From Chryseobacterium sediminis (GTDB lineage Bacteria; Bacteroidota; Bacteroidia; Flavobacteriales; Weeksellaceae), in assembly GCF_008386505.1 (NCBI RefSeq), contig NZ_VUNZ01000002.1:496001-560000 (forward strand): a stretch of 64,000 nucleotides of DNA. The letters run 5' to 3'. Made by a program: the position numbers and the translations under genes. Shown one piece after another: positions 41,760 through 49,736 of the stretch. The notes below the pieces were generated by a model. The model was not told where the DNA came from, did not search any database, and saw only the letters and a list, made by a program, of their open reading frames with translations. Position 1 is the first letter of the stretch; each line of letters opens with the position of its first letter.

Positions 41760-42947
41760 ATGAAAATAGTAGTAGGCCTCTCCGGAGGTGTAGATTCTAG
41801 TGTTACAGCGTATTTGCTGCAGCAGCAAGGCCATGAAGTAGTGGCTTTATTCATGAGAAACTGGAACGATGCTTCCGTAACACTGGAAGACGAATGTCCC
41901 TGGATTGAGGACAGTAATGATGCCCTTATGGTGGCACAAAAGCTTGGAATTCCTTTTCAGGTTATAGACATGAGTGAACTTTATAAGGAACGTATTGTTG
42001 ATTATATGTTTGCCGAATACGAAAAAGGAAGAACTCCCAACCCGGATGTATTGTGTAACAGAGAAGTAAAATTCGATGTTTTTATGAAGACCGCAATGTC
42101 ATTGGGTGCAGATAAGGTGGCAACAGGACATTATGCAAGAGTAAACTCTACTTTTGACGAAAACGGAAAAGAAATTTTCCACCTTCTTGCCGGAAAAGAC
42201 AACAATAAAGACCAGTCGTATTTCCTTTGCCAGCTAAGCCAGGATCAACTTTCAAAAGCATTATTCCCTATCGGAGAACTTACAAAACCTCAGGTAAGAG
42301 AAATCGCAAAAGAAATCGGATTGGTAACTGCAGATAAAAAGGATTCTCAGGGATTATGCTTTATTGGGAAAGTGAGCCTTCCACAATTTTTACAGCAGCA
42401 ATTAAAACCTAATGAAGGAGAAATCGTAGAAATTTTCAAAGATTCACCTCTTTTTTCGGAAGAAAAACCTGAATTCTTGTCTAAAGAAGAAGAACTTGAG
42501 TTTTTATCAAGAAAAATCAATTATAAAAAATCTGACGGAAAAGTAATCGGGAAACATCAGGGAGCCCAGTTTTTCACCATCGGACAAAGCCGTGGCCTTG
42601 GAATAGGCGGACACAAAGAAAGCTGTTTTATCATCTCCAGAGAGATGGAAAACAATATCATTTTCGTGGGAGAAGGAAGCCACTTCCCCGGCCTCCACAA
42701 AAAAGCACTGAAAATAGATAATTCTGAACTGCACTGGGTACGTGAAGATATGAAGCTTCAGAATGGAGAATCTATGGAAGTAATGGCCAGATTCCGATAC
42801 AGACAGTCTTTGCAGAAGGCAACTCTGTATCAGTTTGAAAATGCATTGTATATTGAGTTTGATGAACTTCAGTCTGCGATTGCAGAAGGACAGTTTGCTT
42901 CATGGTATATTGATGATGAGCTTATCGGAAGCGGTGTGATTGCGTAA
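41760..42947 (+). CDS. mnmA: tRNA-specific 2-thiouridylase MnmA
   Basis: A 395-residue enzyme that thiolates U34 of tRNA for Lys, Glu and Gln. [15 protein letters not shown] is the PP-loop; [14 protein letters not shown] and [10 protein letters not shown] hold the two catalytic Cys; ATGHYARV and QSYFLCQLS are conserved. The insertion [20 protein letters not shown] before the C-terminal barrel is longer than in E. coli and probably lineage-specific. It is a single-gene unit. Confidence 0.97.
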   Translation: MKIVVGLSGGVDSSVTAYLLQQQGHEVVALFMRNWNDASVTLEDECPWIEDSNDALMVAQKLGIPFQVIDMSELYKERIVDYMFAEYEKGRTPNPDVLCNREVKFDVFMKTAMSLGADKVATGHYARVNSTFDENGKEIFHLLAGKDNNKDQSYFLCQLSQDQLSKALFPIGELTKPQVREIAKEIGLVTADKKDSQGLCFIGKVSLPQFLQQQLKPNEGEIVEIFKDSPLFSEEKPEFLSKEEELEFLSRKINYKKSDGKVIGKHQGAQFFTIGQSRGLGIGGHKESCFIISREMENNIIFVGEGSHFPGLHKKALKIDNSELHWVREDMKLQNGESMEVMARFRYRQSLQKATLYQFENALYIEFDELQSAIAEGQFASWYIDDELIGSGVIA

Positions 42948-43013
42948 GGAATCCGAGTTTCGGGATTGTGGGATTATAGATTTGAAGGTTCGGGAATTTT
43001 TTTGAAATTTTTC

Positions 43014-43059
43014 TGTAACGTTTTCTAAGTTGTCTTACTTACTGAGTAAATAACAATAA
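43014..43059 (+). promoter_or_regulatory. Conserved upstream region of small membrane protein 1 (duplicated at 45518)
   Basis: Starts TGTAACG, contains TTGTCTTAC and ends TAAATAACAATAA. It is 39 of 46 identical to 45518-45563. TGTAAC and GTC boxes are the kind of elements recognised by ECF sigma factors, but the 12-base distance between AAC and GTC is shorter than usual, so this reading is tentative. Confidence 0.5.
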
Positions 43060-43065
43060 ATTACT

Positions 43066-43266
43066 ATGAAAACAACGACAAGAAACCAGTATTCTTATGT
43101 AAACAATATCCTGATCGCTATTGTATCTGCTGTTTTTGGCTATAATTTCTATCAGTCAATTGTACATCCGGAAAACTCGAATATCGCTGTCAGCCTTATT
43201 TTAGTAGTGATCACTTCCGTTATGGTTCGGAAATATGGCTACAAGCCTATAAAAGAAAAAAAGTAA
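43066..43266 (+). CDS. Small two-helix membrane protein 1
   Basis: A 66-residue protein: MKTTTRNQYSYVNN, membrane segment ILIAIVSAVFGYNFYQSI, short loop HPENSN, second segment IAVSLILVVITSVMV, basic tail. No known family. A paralogue with the same layout lies at 45575, and the two share promoter and terminator sequence. Likely stress- or condition-controlled, from the unusual promoter; this is inference. Confidence 0.78.
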   Translation: MKTTTRNQYSYVNNILIAIVSAVFGYNFYQSIVHPENSNIAVSLILVVITSVMVRKYGYKPIKEKK

Positions 43267-43291
43267 GAGATTTAATCTCAATACCTTATGA

Positions 43292-43327
43292 TAAAGCCCG
43301 GAACAGTTTTGTTTCGGGTTTGTTTTT
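43292..43327 (+). terminator. Terminator of small membrane protein gene 1
   Basis: The arms around CCCGGAAC and GTTTCGGG pair with one wobble and are followed by TTTGTTTTTT. The same arms recur after the paralogue at 45798. Confidence 0.75.
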
Positions 43328-43337
43328 TATGAAACAA

Positions 43338-43688
43338 TTACTTCGTTTTCTTGTTGATATGGCTCATGGTAAGAAACACAGCCACAACACATTCCAGGAT
43401 TAAAATCATAACAAGAAATCCAACAGGTTTTCCCAGCATGATTCCTCTTATCAGTTTTATAATTCCCAGTAAAAAAATGAAACCTATAAAGTAGAATGTA
43501 GTTTTTGAAATCGATTCTCTCAAAGAATTTAAAATAAAAACTGAAGCATAGAATCCGAGAACCAAAATCAGATAAAATTTCAGAAAATCTGGCCCTTTAA
43601 TAATAATGGGATTCAATGTCTGGCATGCTGTTATAAGCCACATAAAGCTTACTACAGCTGGAACTGAGTGAATGATTAGTTTTTTCAT
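43338..43688 (-). CDS. Hypothetical membrane protein
   Basis: A 116-residue protein with four predicted membrane segments (SVPAVVSFMWLITACQ, FYLILVLGFYASVFIL, FYFIGFIFLLGIIKLI, PVGFLVMILILECVVAVFL). No recognised family. It lies 12 bases after the glycine/cysteine-tail protein gene and probably forms an operon with it. Function unknown. Confidence 0.65.
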   Translation of the reverse strand: MKKLIIHSVPAVVSFMWLITACQTLNPIIIKGPDFLKFYLILVLGFYASVFILNSLRESISKTTFYFIGFIFLLGIIKLIRGIMLGKPVGFLVMILILECVVAVFLTMSHINKKTK

Positions 43689-43700
43689 ATTGCTTATTTT

Positions 43701-44447
43701 TTATCCTCCACAACCTCCACAACCTCCGCAGCCGCCACAACCTCCACCACAACCGCCGCCTCCGCTACAGCTTGATCCTCCACAGCTTCCGCCACCTCCT
43801 CCATCACTGTTTTGCTTATCCTTTCTGTTAGGATCGGAGATTTCACTATCTCCTATGATTGAGGTTATTGTTCCCAAAATAAAAATAATGGTAAAAACCA
43901 CTGCCGTGACCAACAATCCGGTGAAACCACCTCCTTCTGAACAAGAGAACAGCAGCAGTAAAATAAAGATTGGAGCAAAAAAGGCCATCTTTCTCATCCA
44001 GCGTCTTACTTTAGATGCTTTCTTTTTCCCTCCCCATATTTCCTCGGGTGCTTCCTGCTGAAATATGTTCCTGTAACCTGAAATTGTATCTTCAAACCAG
44101 TTCTTATGCTTCACTCTTTCCGTATTTCCTCCTTTAGAAGGATGATGATGAAGTGGTCTCTTTAAAATGTTCGGGCAAAATTCCTCCCAATAATTTTGGG
44201 TATAGATCAGGTGCATATGCCATACTTTATCCACTATTTCGCTGGGAGAAGCCCCATTGGGGAGAATACAACAGAGATAGACAAACTTTTTATATTCTTC
44301 AATCGCTTTTTTTGCAAAATCAAGGCTCCAGCTTTCTTCTTTTGCCAGTTTTTTTGAAAAAGGGAAATCAACGCCGGGAGCATCCAGAGAAAATCCCTGT
44401 ATTCTGTTCCAAAGGGATTCATCTTTTAATAACATTCTTGTTTCCAT
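43701..44447 (-). CDS. GRDP-like protein with membrane segments and Cys-Gly-rich tail
   Basis: About 248 residues. The soluble N-terminal part has IVDKVWHMHLIYTQNYWEEF, a WHxH pattern similar to glycine-rich-domain proteins (GRDP/DUF1399-like), then LHHHPSKGG. About residues 150-200 hold two hydrophobic segments (FFAPIFILLLLFSCS, LLVTAVVFTIIFILGTI). The C-terminal 30 residues are almost only Gly, Cys and Ser, with CGG repeats. Such a tail could bind metal, form disulfides or be a lipid site. I chose ATG 44447. Function unknown. Confidence 0.7.
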   Translation of the reverse strand: METRMLLKDESLWNRIQGFSLDAPGVDFPFSKKLAKEESWSLDFAKKAIEEYKKFVYLCCILPNGASPSEIVDKVWHMHLIYTQNYWEEFCPNILKRPLHHHPSKGGNTERVKHKNWFEDTISGYRNIFQQEAPEEIWGGKKKASKVRRWMRKMAFFAPIFILLLLFSCSEGGGFTGLLVTAVVFTIIFILGTITSIIGDSEISDPNRKDKQNSDGGGGGSCGGSSCSGGGGCGGGCGGCGGCGGCGG

Positions 44448-44586
44448 TGTTTTAAATTTTGTTTTTCTATTCAAATGTCAATGGATTTTAAAATATAAAA
44501 GTCCTTCAAAAGTCTTTTTTGGTTTGATAAAAATCTTAAATTAGTCTTATAAAACTAAAATTAATCTGACCATAAAAAATAAACAG

Positions 44587-45483
44587 ATGAAAAAGGAAGA
44601 TATACTGCATCTTGAAAAGCTGATGAATTTCTTAAGCCGCCACTTTTTAAAGAAAAACCATTGGGAAGATGTCACTAAAACCGAATGGTCTTACATTAGT
44701 GCAGAACTGAATGAACTCATTATCAGTGATCATACAGAGAAAGAAATTAAAAAAGAGCCGGATCTTCTAGGAACCAATTACCTGTATGAACACCTGATTA
44801 TCAATAAGCTGAAAAAATTCAGACAGAATGAAAATGCTGTTCTTAGCAGGCCTAACTTAGCAAAACTGAGCCTCATTGTCAAAGTTCTGGGCTACTCCAA
44901 TTATATAGATTTCATCAATTCCACTACGGAATCATTCAATTTTAATGACCTCAGAATTGAGATGAATAATGTAAATCTGAATACAACTCTTTTAGACCGT
45001 TTAGTAGGCTTTTGGTATTCTTATAACAGAAATCTTCCTGACAATCCTTTAATGGCAAAAGAAGACCGTATATGGCGCTCTGCAATGGAAATTTATAAAT
45101 CGGAAACCACCGGAGAATATTTTATTGAAAGAAGCGGTGGCGACCAGCATAAATACTTTGGTAAAGTAACGGCATACTCCGACTATGTTTTTATCATCAT
45201 GAACAGCAATACTTTTATTCGCCAAAGGCATTTTATTTCAAGAATTAAAGACATTAAAGAAAAGCTTAAGAATCCGGACTATAAACTCCACGAAATCCAC
45301 TTCATAAGTACCTGCATCAGTTTCAATCAGGAGCCGATTGCCTTGTTTGAAATCTTTAGAAAAGCAGACAGAAAGAACTTCATTTCCGACTCCATCAGCT
45401 TCCCTATTGACAGTGATGAAATTCCAGAATCTATCATTAAACAGCTTGAAGACACTGAATCTAACAGAATTGATTACAGATAG
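44587..45483 (+). CDS. Hypothetical protein
   Basis: A 298-residue soluble protein with no signal peptide. The N-terminal 120 residues are helical and charged (LMNFLSRHFLKKNHWEDVT, LLGTNYLYEHLIINKLKKF); the remainder looks beta-rich (WRSAMEIYKSETTGEYFIERS, YSDYVFIIMNSNTF). I recognise no family. It lies between the two copies of the small membrane protein unit and is divergent from the Cys-Gly-tail protein gene. Confidence 0.6.
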   Translation: MKKEDILHLEKLMNFLSRHFLKKNHWEDVTKTEWSYISAELNELIISDHTEKEIKKEPDLLGTNYLYEHLIINKLKKFRQNENAVLSRPNLAKLSLIVKVLGYSNYIDFINSTTESFNFNDLRIEMNNVNLNTTLLDRLVGFWYSYNRNLPDNPLMAKEDRIWRSAMEIYKSETTGEYFIERSGGDQHKYFGKVTAYSDYVFIIMNSNTFIRQRHFISRIKDIKEKLKNPDYKLHEIHFISTCISFNQEPIALFEIFRKADRKNFISDSISFPIDSDEIPESIIKQLEDTESNRIDYR

Positions 45484-45517
45484 TTATGTAATTATTGATT
45501 ATTATTTTGAAAATTGT

Positions 45518-45563
45518 TGTAACGTATTTTGAATTGTCATACTTACTGGATAAATAACAATAA
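45518..45563 (+). promoter_or_regulatory. Conserved upstream region of small membrane protein 2
   Basis: Starts TGTAACG and ends TAAATAACAATAA with no length difference from 43014-43059; 39 of 46 positions match. Confidence 0.5.
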
Positions 45564-45574
45564 AAAACATCATT

Positions 45575-45772
45575 ATGAAAACAACGATTAAAAATCAATA
45601 TTCATCCGCTAACAATGCTCTTATCTTTTTTGTATCAATGCTTGTAGGATATAATATCTATCAGGAAATATTTCACCCTGAAAAAGCAGACCTTATCTTG
45701 TGTGTTATCATGATAGTCCTTACTGCCTTCACCATACAGAAATACGGAAAAAAAACCGAAACAAAACAATAA
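45575..45772 (+). CDS. Small two-helix membrane protein 2 (paralogue of the gene at 43066)
   Basis: A 65-residue protein. MKTTIKNQYSSANN, segment ALIFFVSMLVGYNIYQEIF, loop HPEKAD, segment LILCVIMIVLTAFTI, and tail QKYGKKTETKQ follow the layout of the copy at 43066; the N-terminal and loop motifs (NQYS, GYN-Y, HPE) are conserved. Function unknown. Probably arose by duplication of the entire transcription unit. Confidence 0.78.
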   Translation: MKTTIKNQYSSANNALIFFVSMLVGYNIYQEIFHPEKADLILCVIMIVLTAFTIQKYGKKTETKQ

Positions 45773-45797
45773 ACATCCTTATCAATTTATATATCTA

Positions 45798-45831
45798 AAA
45801 CCCGGAACAATCTTATTCCGGGTTTGTTTTT
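45798..45831 (+). terminator. Terminator of small membrane protein gene 2
   Basis: AAACCCGGAA (45798-45807) pairs perfectly with TTCCGGGTTT (45816-45825), followed by a T-rich tail; similar to the terminator at 43292. Confidence 0.85.
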
Positions 45832-45933
45832 CTCCTATGCTTAGAATACATTTAAACCTTAAAAATCAACAGATTACTGCAATATTTCTCTAAATTGATA
45901 GTTCCTAAATATGAACCCTTCAATTGTCTGGCT

Positions 45934-47160
45934 ATGGAATATTATGAATTGTATGAAGTTTTGAAAAATCACTTTGATTCCGGAAAAGACAGGGTTGAAA
46001 TCAAGGAATTGAATGTAACCATTGAAGCTATTCCCTTTGAATCAAAGGTTTCTGACCTGCTGTATGGCTCGGAACATCAACACTGCAACAAACATCAGCA
46101 ATCACTGGAAATCAACGAAAAAGGCTATCTGTTTTACGGTCAGCCTGCTGTAGACCTCAAAGATTTTGATATTGAATGCAATAAAAGGTTTACCTATTAT
46201 ATCCTGAAGAGCGCAGATACAGAAACCGCCAAAGGATGTATCTTTTTCTTTCATGGCCTGAATGAAAAGAAATGGGACAAATATCTGCCGTGGGCATATG
46301 AATTGGCCAAAAGAACACGGAAAGCCATTATTCTGTTTCCTATTGCCTTTCATATGGATCGTGCAGAACCTATCTGGAGTGACCGACATCACATGATGGA
46401 AGTGGTTCGTTTCAGAAAGAAAAAATATCCCGAAAACATGAATTTCTCCTATGTAAATGCTGCCATAAGCTCTAGACTGGAAGCCCATCCTCAAAGGATA
46501 TTCTGGTCAGGACTACAGACATACTCTGATATTACTGAGGTAGTGAAAGATATTAAAAACAGTAAAATAAAAGGTATTTCTCCGGAAGCTGATCTGGATT
46601 TATTTGGATATTCTATTGGATCTTTTCTTTCAATGATCATTAAAATGGCAGATCCTAACAATTATTTTACCCGGTCTAAAGTTTTCTGTTTTTGTGGAGG
46701 AATGACGATCGACCGCATGTTTCCGATATCTAAATACATCATGGATACCCAAGCGACTATTAAAATGCAGTCCGTTTTCACAGAGTTGCTGAGTTCTGAT
46801 TTTAAATCAGATCCCCGTTTGAAACACTATCAGAATGAAGATCTCCATCCGCAGGAAAGCTGGTTCAAAAAAATGCTCCGCTACAATTATTTTCAAAAAG
46901 AAAGGGAAGAAAGAATTCATGAAATTCAGTCCCAGATAAAGGCGTATGTACTGGAAAAAGACAGCGTAGCCCCTCCAATGGAAGCATTGAATACTTTACG
47001 CGGAGGCTACAGGAACATCAATGTAGAGGTAGAAATCAAAGATTTCCCGTATGAATATTCCCATATGGTTCCGTTTCCTCTTGCTCACAAACATAAGAAA
47101 GAAGTTACAGAAGCTTTTCACCAGTTTGTACAATCTGCCAGTAACTTTTATAACTCCTGA
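45934..47160 (+). CDS. DUF6051-like alpha/beta-hydrolase
   Basis: About 408 residues. GCIFFFHGLNEKKWDKYLPW resembles the oxyanion region of an alpha/beta-hydrolase, and LDLFGYSIGSFLSMI has the GxSxG nucleophile elbow (Ser in GYSIG); EYSHMVPFPLAHKH may supply the catalytic His. The long insert and Lys/Glu-rich helices between are typical of the DUF6051-like proteins of Bacteroidota. Probably an esterase or lipase of unknown substrate, without signal peptide. The start is uncertain: ATG 45934 is preferred, but TTG 45895 is in frame. Confidence 0.78.
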   Translation: MEYYELYEVLKNHFDSGKDRVEIKELNVTIEAIPFESKVSDLLYGSEHQHCNKHQQSLEINEKGYLFYGQPAVDLKDFDIECNKRFTYYILKSADTETAKGCIFFFHGLNEKKWDKYLPWAYELAKRTRKAIILFPIAFHMDRAEPIWSDRHHMMEVVRFRKKKYPENMNFSYVNAAISSRLEAHPQRIFWSGLQTYSDITEVVKDIKNSKIKGISPEADLDLFGYSIGSFLSMIIKMADPNNYFTRSKVFCFCGGMTIDRMFPISKYIMDTQATIKMQSVFTELLSSDFKSDPRLKHYQNEDLHPQESWFKKMLRYNYFQKEREERIHEIQSQIKAYVLEKDSVAPPMEALNTLRGGYRNINVEVEIKDFPYEYSHMVPFPLAHKHKKEVTEAFHQFVQSASNFYNS

Positions 47161-47247
47161 TTATTCCTGTTTTCAGGTATAAAAGAGGGAAAGGAATAGT
47201 TTAAAAATCAATAATATAAGATCCATGGTGTTTGTTTTTATATGATG

Positions 47248-47275
47248 AGGAAGTTAAAATTCTTCCTTTTTTATC
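47248..47275 (+). terminator. Terminator of the DUF6051-like gene
   Basis: GGAAG and CTTCC arms with a TTAAAATT loop region, followed by a T-run; it also lies at the end of the leftward LytTR regulator gene. Confidence 0.65.
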
Positions 47276-48017
47276 AACTGACCAGCCAATCTTTGAAATC
47301 TTTAACACGGTCTCTGCTTACCGTAATTTCTTCTTCAGGCTGAAACTCCATATCCACTTTATAGTAAGGTGAAGTATGAATATTTTTAATATAATCTGAA
47401 CTGACAATAAACTGTCTGTTTACCCGGAAAAACTTTTTCTCATCCAGAACGTCTTCCAACTCATCAAGCGTAAAATCTGATGGATAAGTACGGTCTTCCG
47501 TCTGAAGATAAACAATCTTATTCTCACTGAAAAAACAGCTTATTTCATGAGTCTGGATAATTTTAAGATTATATCCTATTTTTACCAGAACTCTGGATAA
47601 CGTAGATTTTTCCTTTCTGATCAGCTGTTTGATATCCTGAGAACCATTCGTATCGTTGGCAGGAATAAAGGATTTAAACTTCTCCACTGCACCTTCCAGG
47701 TCTTCATCAAGAATGGGTTTTAAAAGATAATCAATACTGTTCAGCTTAAATGCTTTCAGGGTATACTGATCAAAAGCCGTGGTATAGATGATGAATCCTT
47801 TGGTTGGAATTTTTTCAAAGATATCGAAGGACAGTCCGTCACCTAAAACAATATCAGAAAAGATCAATTGTGGATGTTCATTTTCAGAAAACCAGGCCAC
47901 TCCTTCTTCTACTGATTCTATTTTCGCAACGATCTCAATTTCAGGAAAGTTATTTAGCATACGCTCTAATTTCCTTGAAGCAGGTTTTTCATCTTCTATA
48001 ATGACAGTTTTGATCAT
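47274..48017 (-). CDS. LytTR-family response regulator
   Basis: A 247-residue regulator. The receiver domain has the acidic pair ED (residues 8-9), the phosphorylated Asp55 in IFSDIVLGDG, and a Lys in YLLKPI. The C-terminal LytTR DNA-binding domain (about 145-247) has KTYPSDFTLDELEDVL-like and FFRVNRQFIVS motifs. It is the last gene of an operon beginning with a LytS-type histidine kinase, so they form one two-component system. Targets are unknown; LytTR systems commonly control envelope and peptide-related genes. Confidence 0.93.
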   Translation of the reverse strand: MIKTVIIEDEKPASRKLERMLNNFPEIEIVAKIESVEEGVAWFSENEHPQLIFSDIVLGDGLSFDIFEKIPTKGFIIYTTAFDQYTLKAFKLNSIDYLLKPILDEDLEGAVEKFKSFIPANDTNGSQDIKQLIRKEKSTLSRVLVKIGYNLKIIQTHEISCFFSENKIVYLQTEDRTYPSDFTLDELEDVLDEKKFFRVNRQFIVSSDYIKNIHTSPYYKVDMEFQPEEEITVSRDRVKDFKDWLVS

Positions 48018-48078
48018 TGAGCTTTAATTTTGGTTTTTAGATTATTAGGAAATAAAGTTAGATAAAAGCGGGCATATA

Positions 48079-48354
48079 TTAATATTTTATTGGCTTTTTC
48101 TCTTTCTCAAGTTCTTTTTCAATCATATTTCTTTCCCATTCGGAATCAAAAAGGAACAGTTTTGCGGCTTTAATAAGAATAATAAATCCCCAGATACCAA
48201 GGATGGTATATCTGTCAAATAATCGAAAATTAATAATCTTTTCGCCAAAAATATCATCAGGAATGAGAAGAAGAGCGAAGATGGCAAATATAAAAATGCT
48301 TTTATAGAATTTTCTGATGTTGTTCGTTTTTGTACTAGCGGTTTCGTAATCCAT
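48079..48354 (-). CDS. 2TM-domain protein 3
   Basis: A 91-residue protein with two membrane segments (SIFIFAIFALLLIP and TILGIWGFIILIKAAKLFLF) and a basic/acidic C-terminal helix (SEWERNMIEKELEKEKK) that matches the 2TM-domain pattern WE...I...M. It belongs to the kinase/regulator operon together with two more 2TM proteins. Function unknown. Confidence 0.82.
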   Translation of the reverse strand: MDYETASTKTNNIRKFYKSIFIFAIFALLLIPDDIFGEKIINFRLFDRYTILGIWGFIILIKAAKLFLFDSEWERNMIEKELEKEKKPIKY

Positions 48355-48384
48355 GATTGTATAAGTTTTGAGTTATGATTATTG

Positions 48385-48681
48385 TTAGAATTTTTTTATT
48401 TTTTCTTTTTCCTCTTTCTCCATCAGTTCTTTTATTTTTCTTTCTTCCCAACTTTTTCCAATTCCAAATACACTTATTGCATGAAACGCAATGCCTATTC
48501 CCCAGCCCAGCGCCGGCCATAAAAACCATAAATATCCGGGAGCAGTCATAAGGTTCAGTATTGCCAGAAATGGAATCACAATACAATAAGAAGTAAGATT
48601 TCCGTAAAACTCTTTTAATTCTTTTACTCTTCTGGATGCTTTTCTGTAAGCAATCGTCTCTTTATTTGGTAAAATTTCCAT
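48385..48681 (-). CDS. 2TM-domain protein 2
   Basis: A 98-residue 2TM protein: IAYRKASRRVKELKEFYGNL, membrane segments YCIVIPFLAILNLMT and WFLWPALGWGIGIAFHAISV, then GKSWEERKIKELMEKEEKE. This is almost the same pattern as the C-terminal domain of the histidine kinase encoded upstream, so kinase and stand-alone proteins may interact or compete. Confidence 0.86.
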   Translation of the reverse strand: MEILPNKETIAYRKASRRVKELKEFYGNLTSYCIVIPFLAILNLMTAPGYLWFLWPALGWGIGIAFHAISVFGIGKSWEERKIKELMEKEEKEKIKKF

Positions 48682-48807
48682 AATGTTTTGTTTTTAAAAG
48701 GTTAATTTGTTTTTTTCTTGAATCAAAGGTAGGTCAGAAAAAGGGCTCAAATCAATTTTATATTACCGAATGGTAGATTATGCTATCCGAATCGTAAAAA
48801 CGGGGAA

Positions 48808-49377
48808 TTAATAGATAAACGGGATCAGTTTCTTTGTGCTTTTTCTGTATTCAAGATACTCATCACCGAACTGTTCTACCAAAGCCTGCTCTTCGATCTT
48901 AATTCTGTAGGCAAAAGCCAGAAACGGAGGTACAAAAGCAAAGAGTAATGACAACCAGTTATTCAAATACAAACCTAGCCCAAGAGAGGTCAGCAGAGAA
49001 AAGGCGTAAGAAGGATGCCTCAGATATCTATAAAACCCTTCTTTTTTGATTTTATGATCCTGTCTAATGGTAACATCTACTGTAAAATATTTCCCAAGAG
49101 ATCTGATGATCATATATCTGAAAATAATCCCGATAAGAATGAAGAGTTCCCCCAGATAAAGAATCCAGCTTCCGTCAACAATCTTAAAATGAGTATTATA
49201 CGATATGAAAATCGAACTCATTATAGAAAAAGGAATGGCCAGCCACAGAATATTCAAGGTTGATTTATCTTTGTTCTTTTGATCTTCTTTACCGGATTTC
49301 AACTTGTTTTTGTAAAGAAATTCGGTAAGAAACCAGGCGGCCATTGAAATGTAGAACAGAGTTGATAAAGTGTTCAT
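48808..49377 (-). CDS. Isoprenylcysteine carboxyl methyltransferase (ICMT)-like membrane enzyme
   Basis: A 189-residue protein with five or so membrane segments. The C-terminal region GFYRYLRHPSYAFSLLTSLG and RIKIEEQALVEQFGDEYLEYRK contains the SAM-binding R-H-P and E-E motifs of the ICMT/phospholipid-methyltransferase family. Bacterial members methylate lipids or other small hydrophobic molecules; the substrate is unknown. It stands between 2TM genes in the histidine-kinase operon. Confidence 0.88.
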   Translation of the reverse strand: MNTLSTLFYISMAAWFLTEFLYKNKLKSGKEDQKNKDKSTLNILWLAIPFSIMSSIFISYNTHFKIVDGSWILYLGELFILIGIIFRYMIIRSLGKYFTVDVTIRQDHKIKKEGFYRYLRHPSYAFSLLTSLGLGLYLNNWLSLLFAFVPPFLAFAYRIKIEEQALVEQFGDEYLEYRKSTKKLIPFIY

Positions 49378-49426
49378 TCTTAATGAGTTTTTAAAGTTAA
49401 AAGTTTTTGCAAAAAAAGTAATTTCT

Positions 49427-49732
49427 TTAATGATCTTTCTGCTTATCCATCAGTTCTTTAATCTTATTATCTTCCCATTTTCTGATAAAATTAATCCGGG
49501 GCAAAAAAACCGTAACAGCGTGTGCTGCAAGTCCTATTCCCCAGAAAGTAGCTGTAAAAAAGTTTTTAAACTGAAAATAACTTTCACCGGGTTTCAAGTT
49601 CATACAGTTATACACAACAATCATAGCATTCACTGCGATATAAGCGAATACATGCCCGTAAAATCCACGTAACCTTTCTACCTGTCTTCTGGCACGTTGA
49701 TATTCTATATCATTTTCGTCGAATCTTTCCAT
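49427..49732 (-). CDS. 2TM-domain protein 1
   Basis: A 101-residue protein: YQRARRQVERLRGFYGHVFA, membrane segments YIAVNAMIVVYNCMN and FWGIGLAAHAVTVFLP, and KWEDNKIKELMDKQKDH at the end. A member of the Bacteroidota 2TM-domain family. It starts 4 bases after the histidine kinase stop, so it is probably translated with it. Confidence 0.86.
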   Translation of the reverse strand: MERFDENDIEYQRARRQVERLRGFYGHVFAYIAVNAMIVVYNCMNLKPGESYFQFKNFFTATFWGIGLAAHAVTVFLPRINFIRKWEDNKIKELMDKQKDH

Positions 49733-49736
49733 CGCT

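Noticed and set aside
43672..44061. Proline-rich open frame on the plus strand
   Set aside because: It is the complement of the Gly-Cys tail of the gene on the minus strand; no start context or family.
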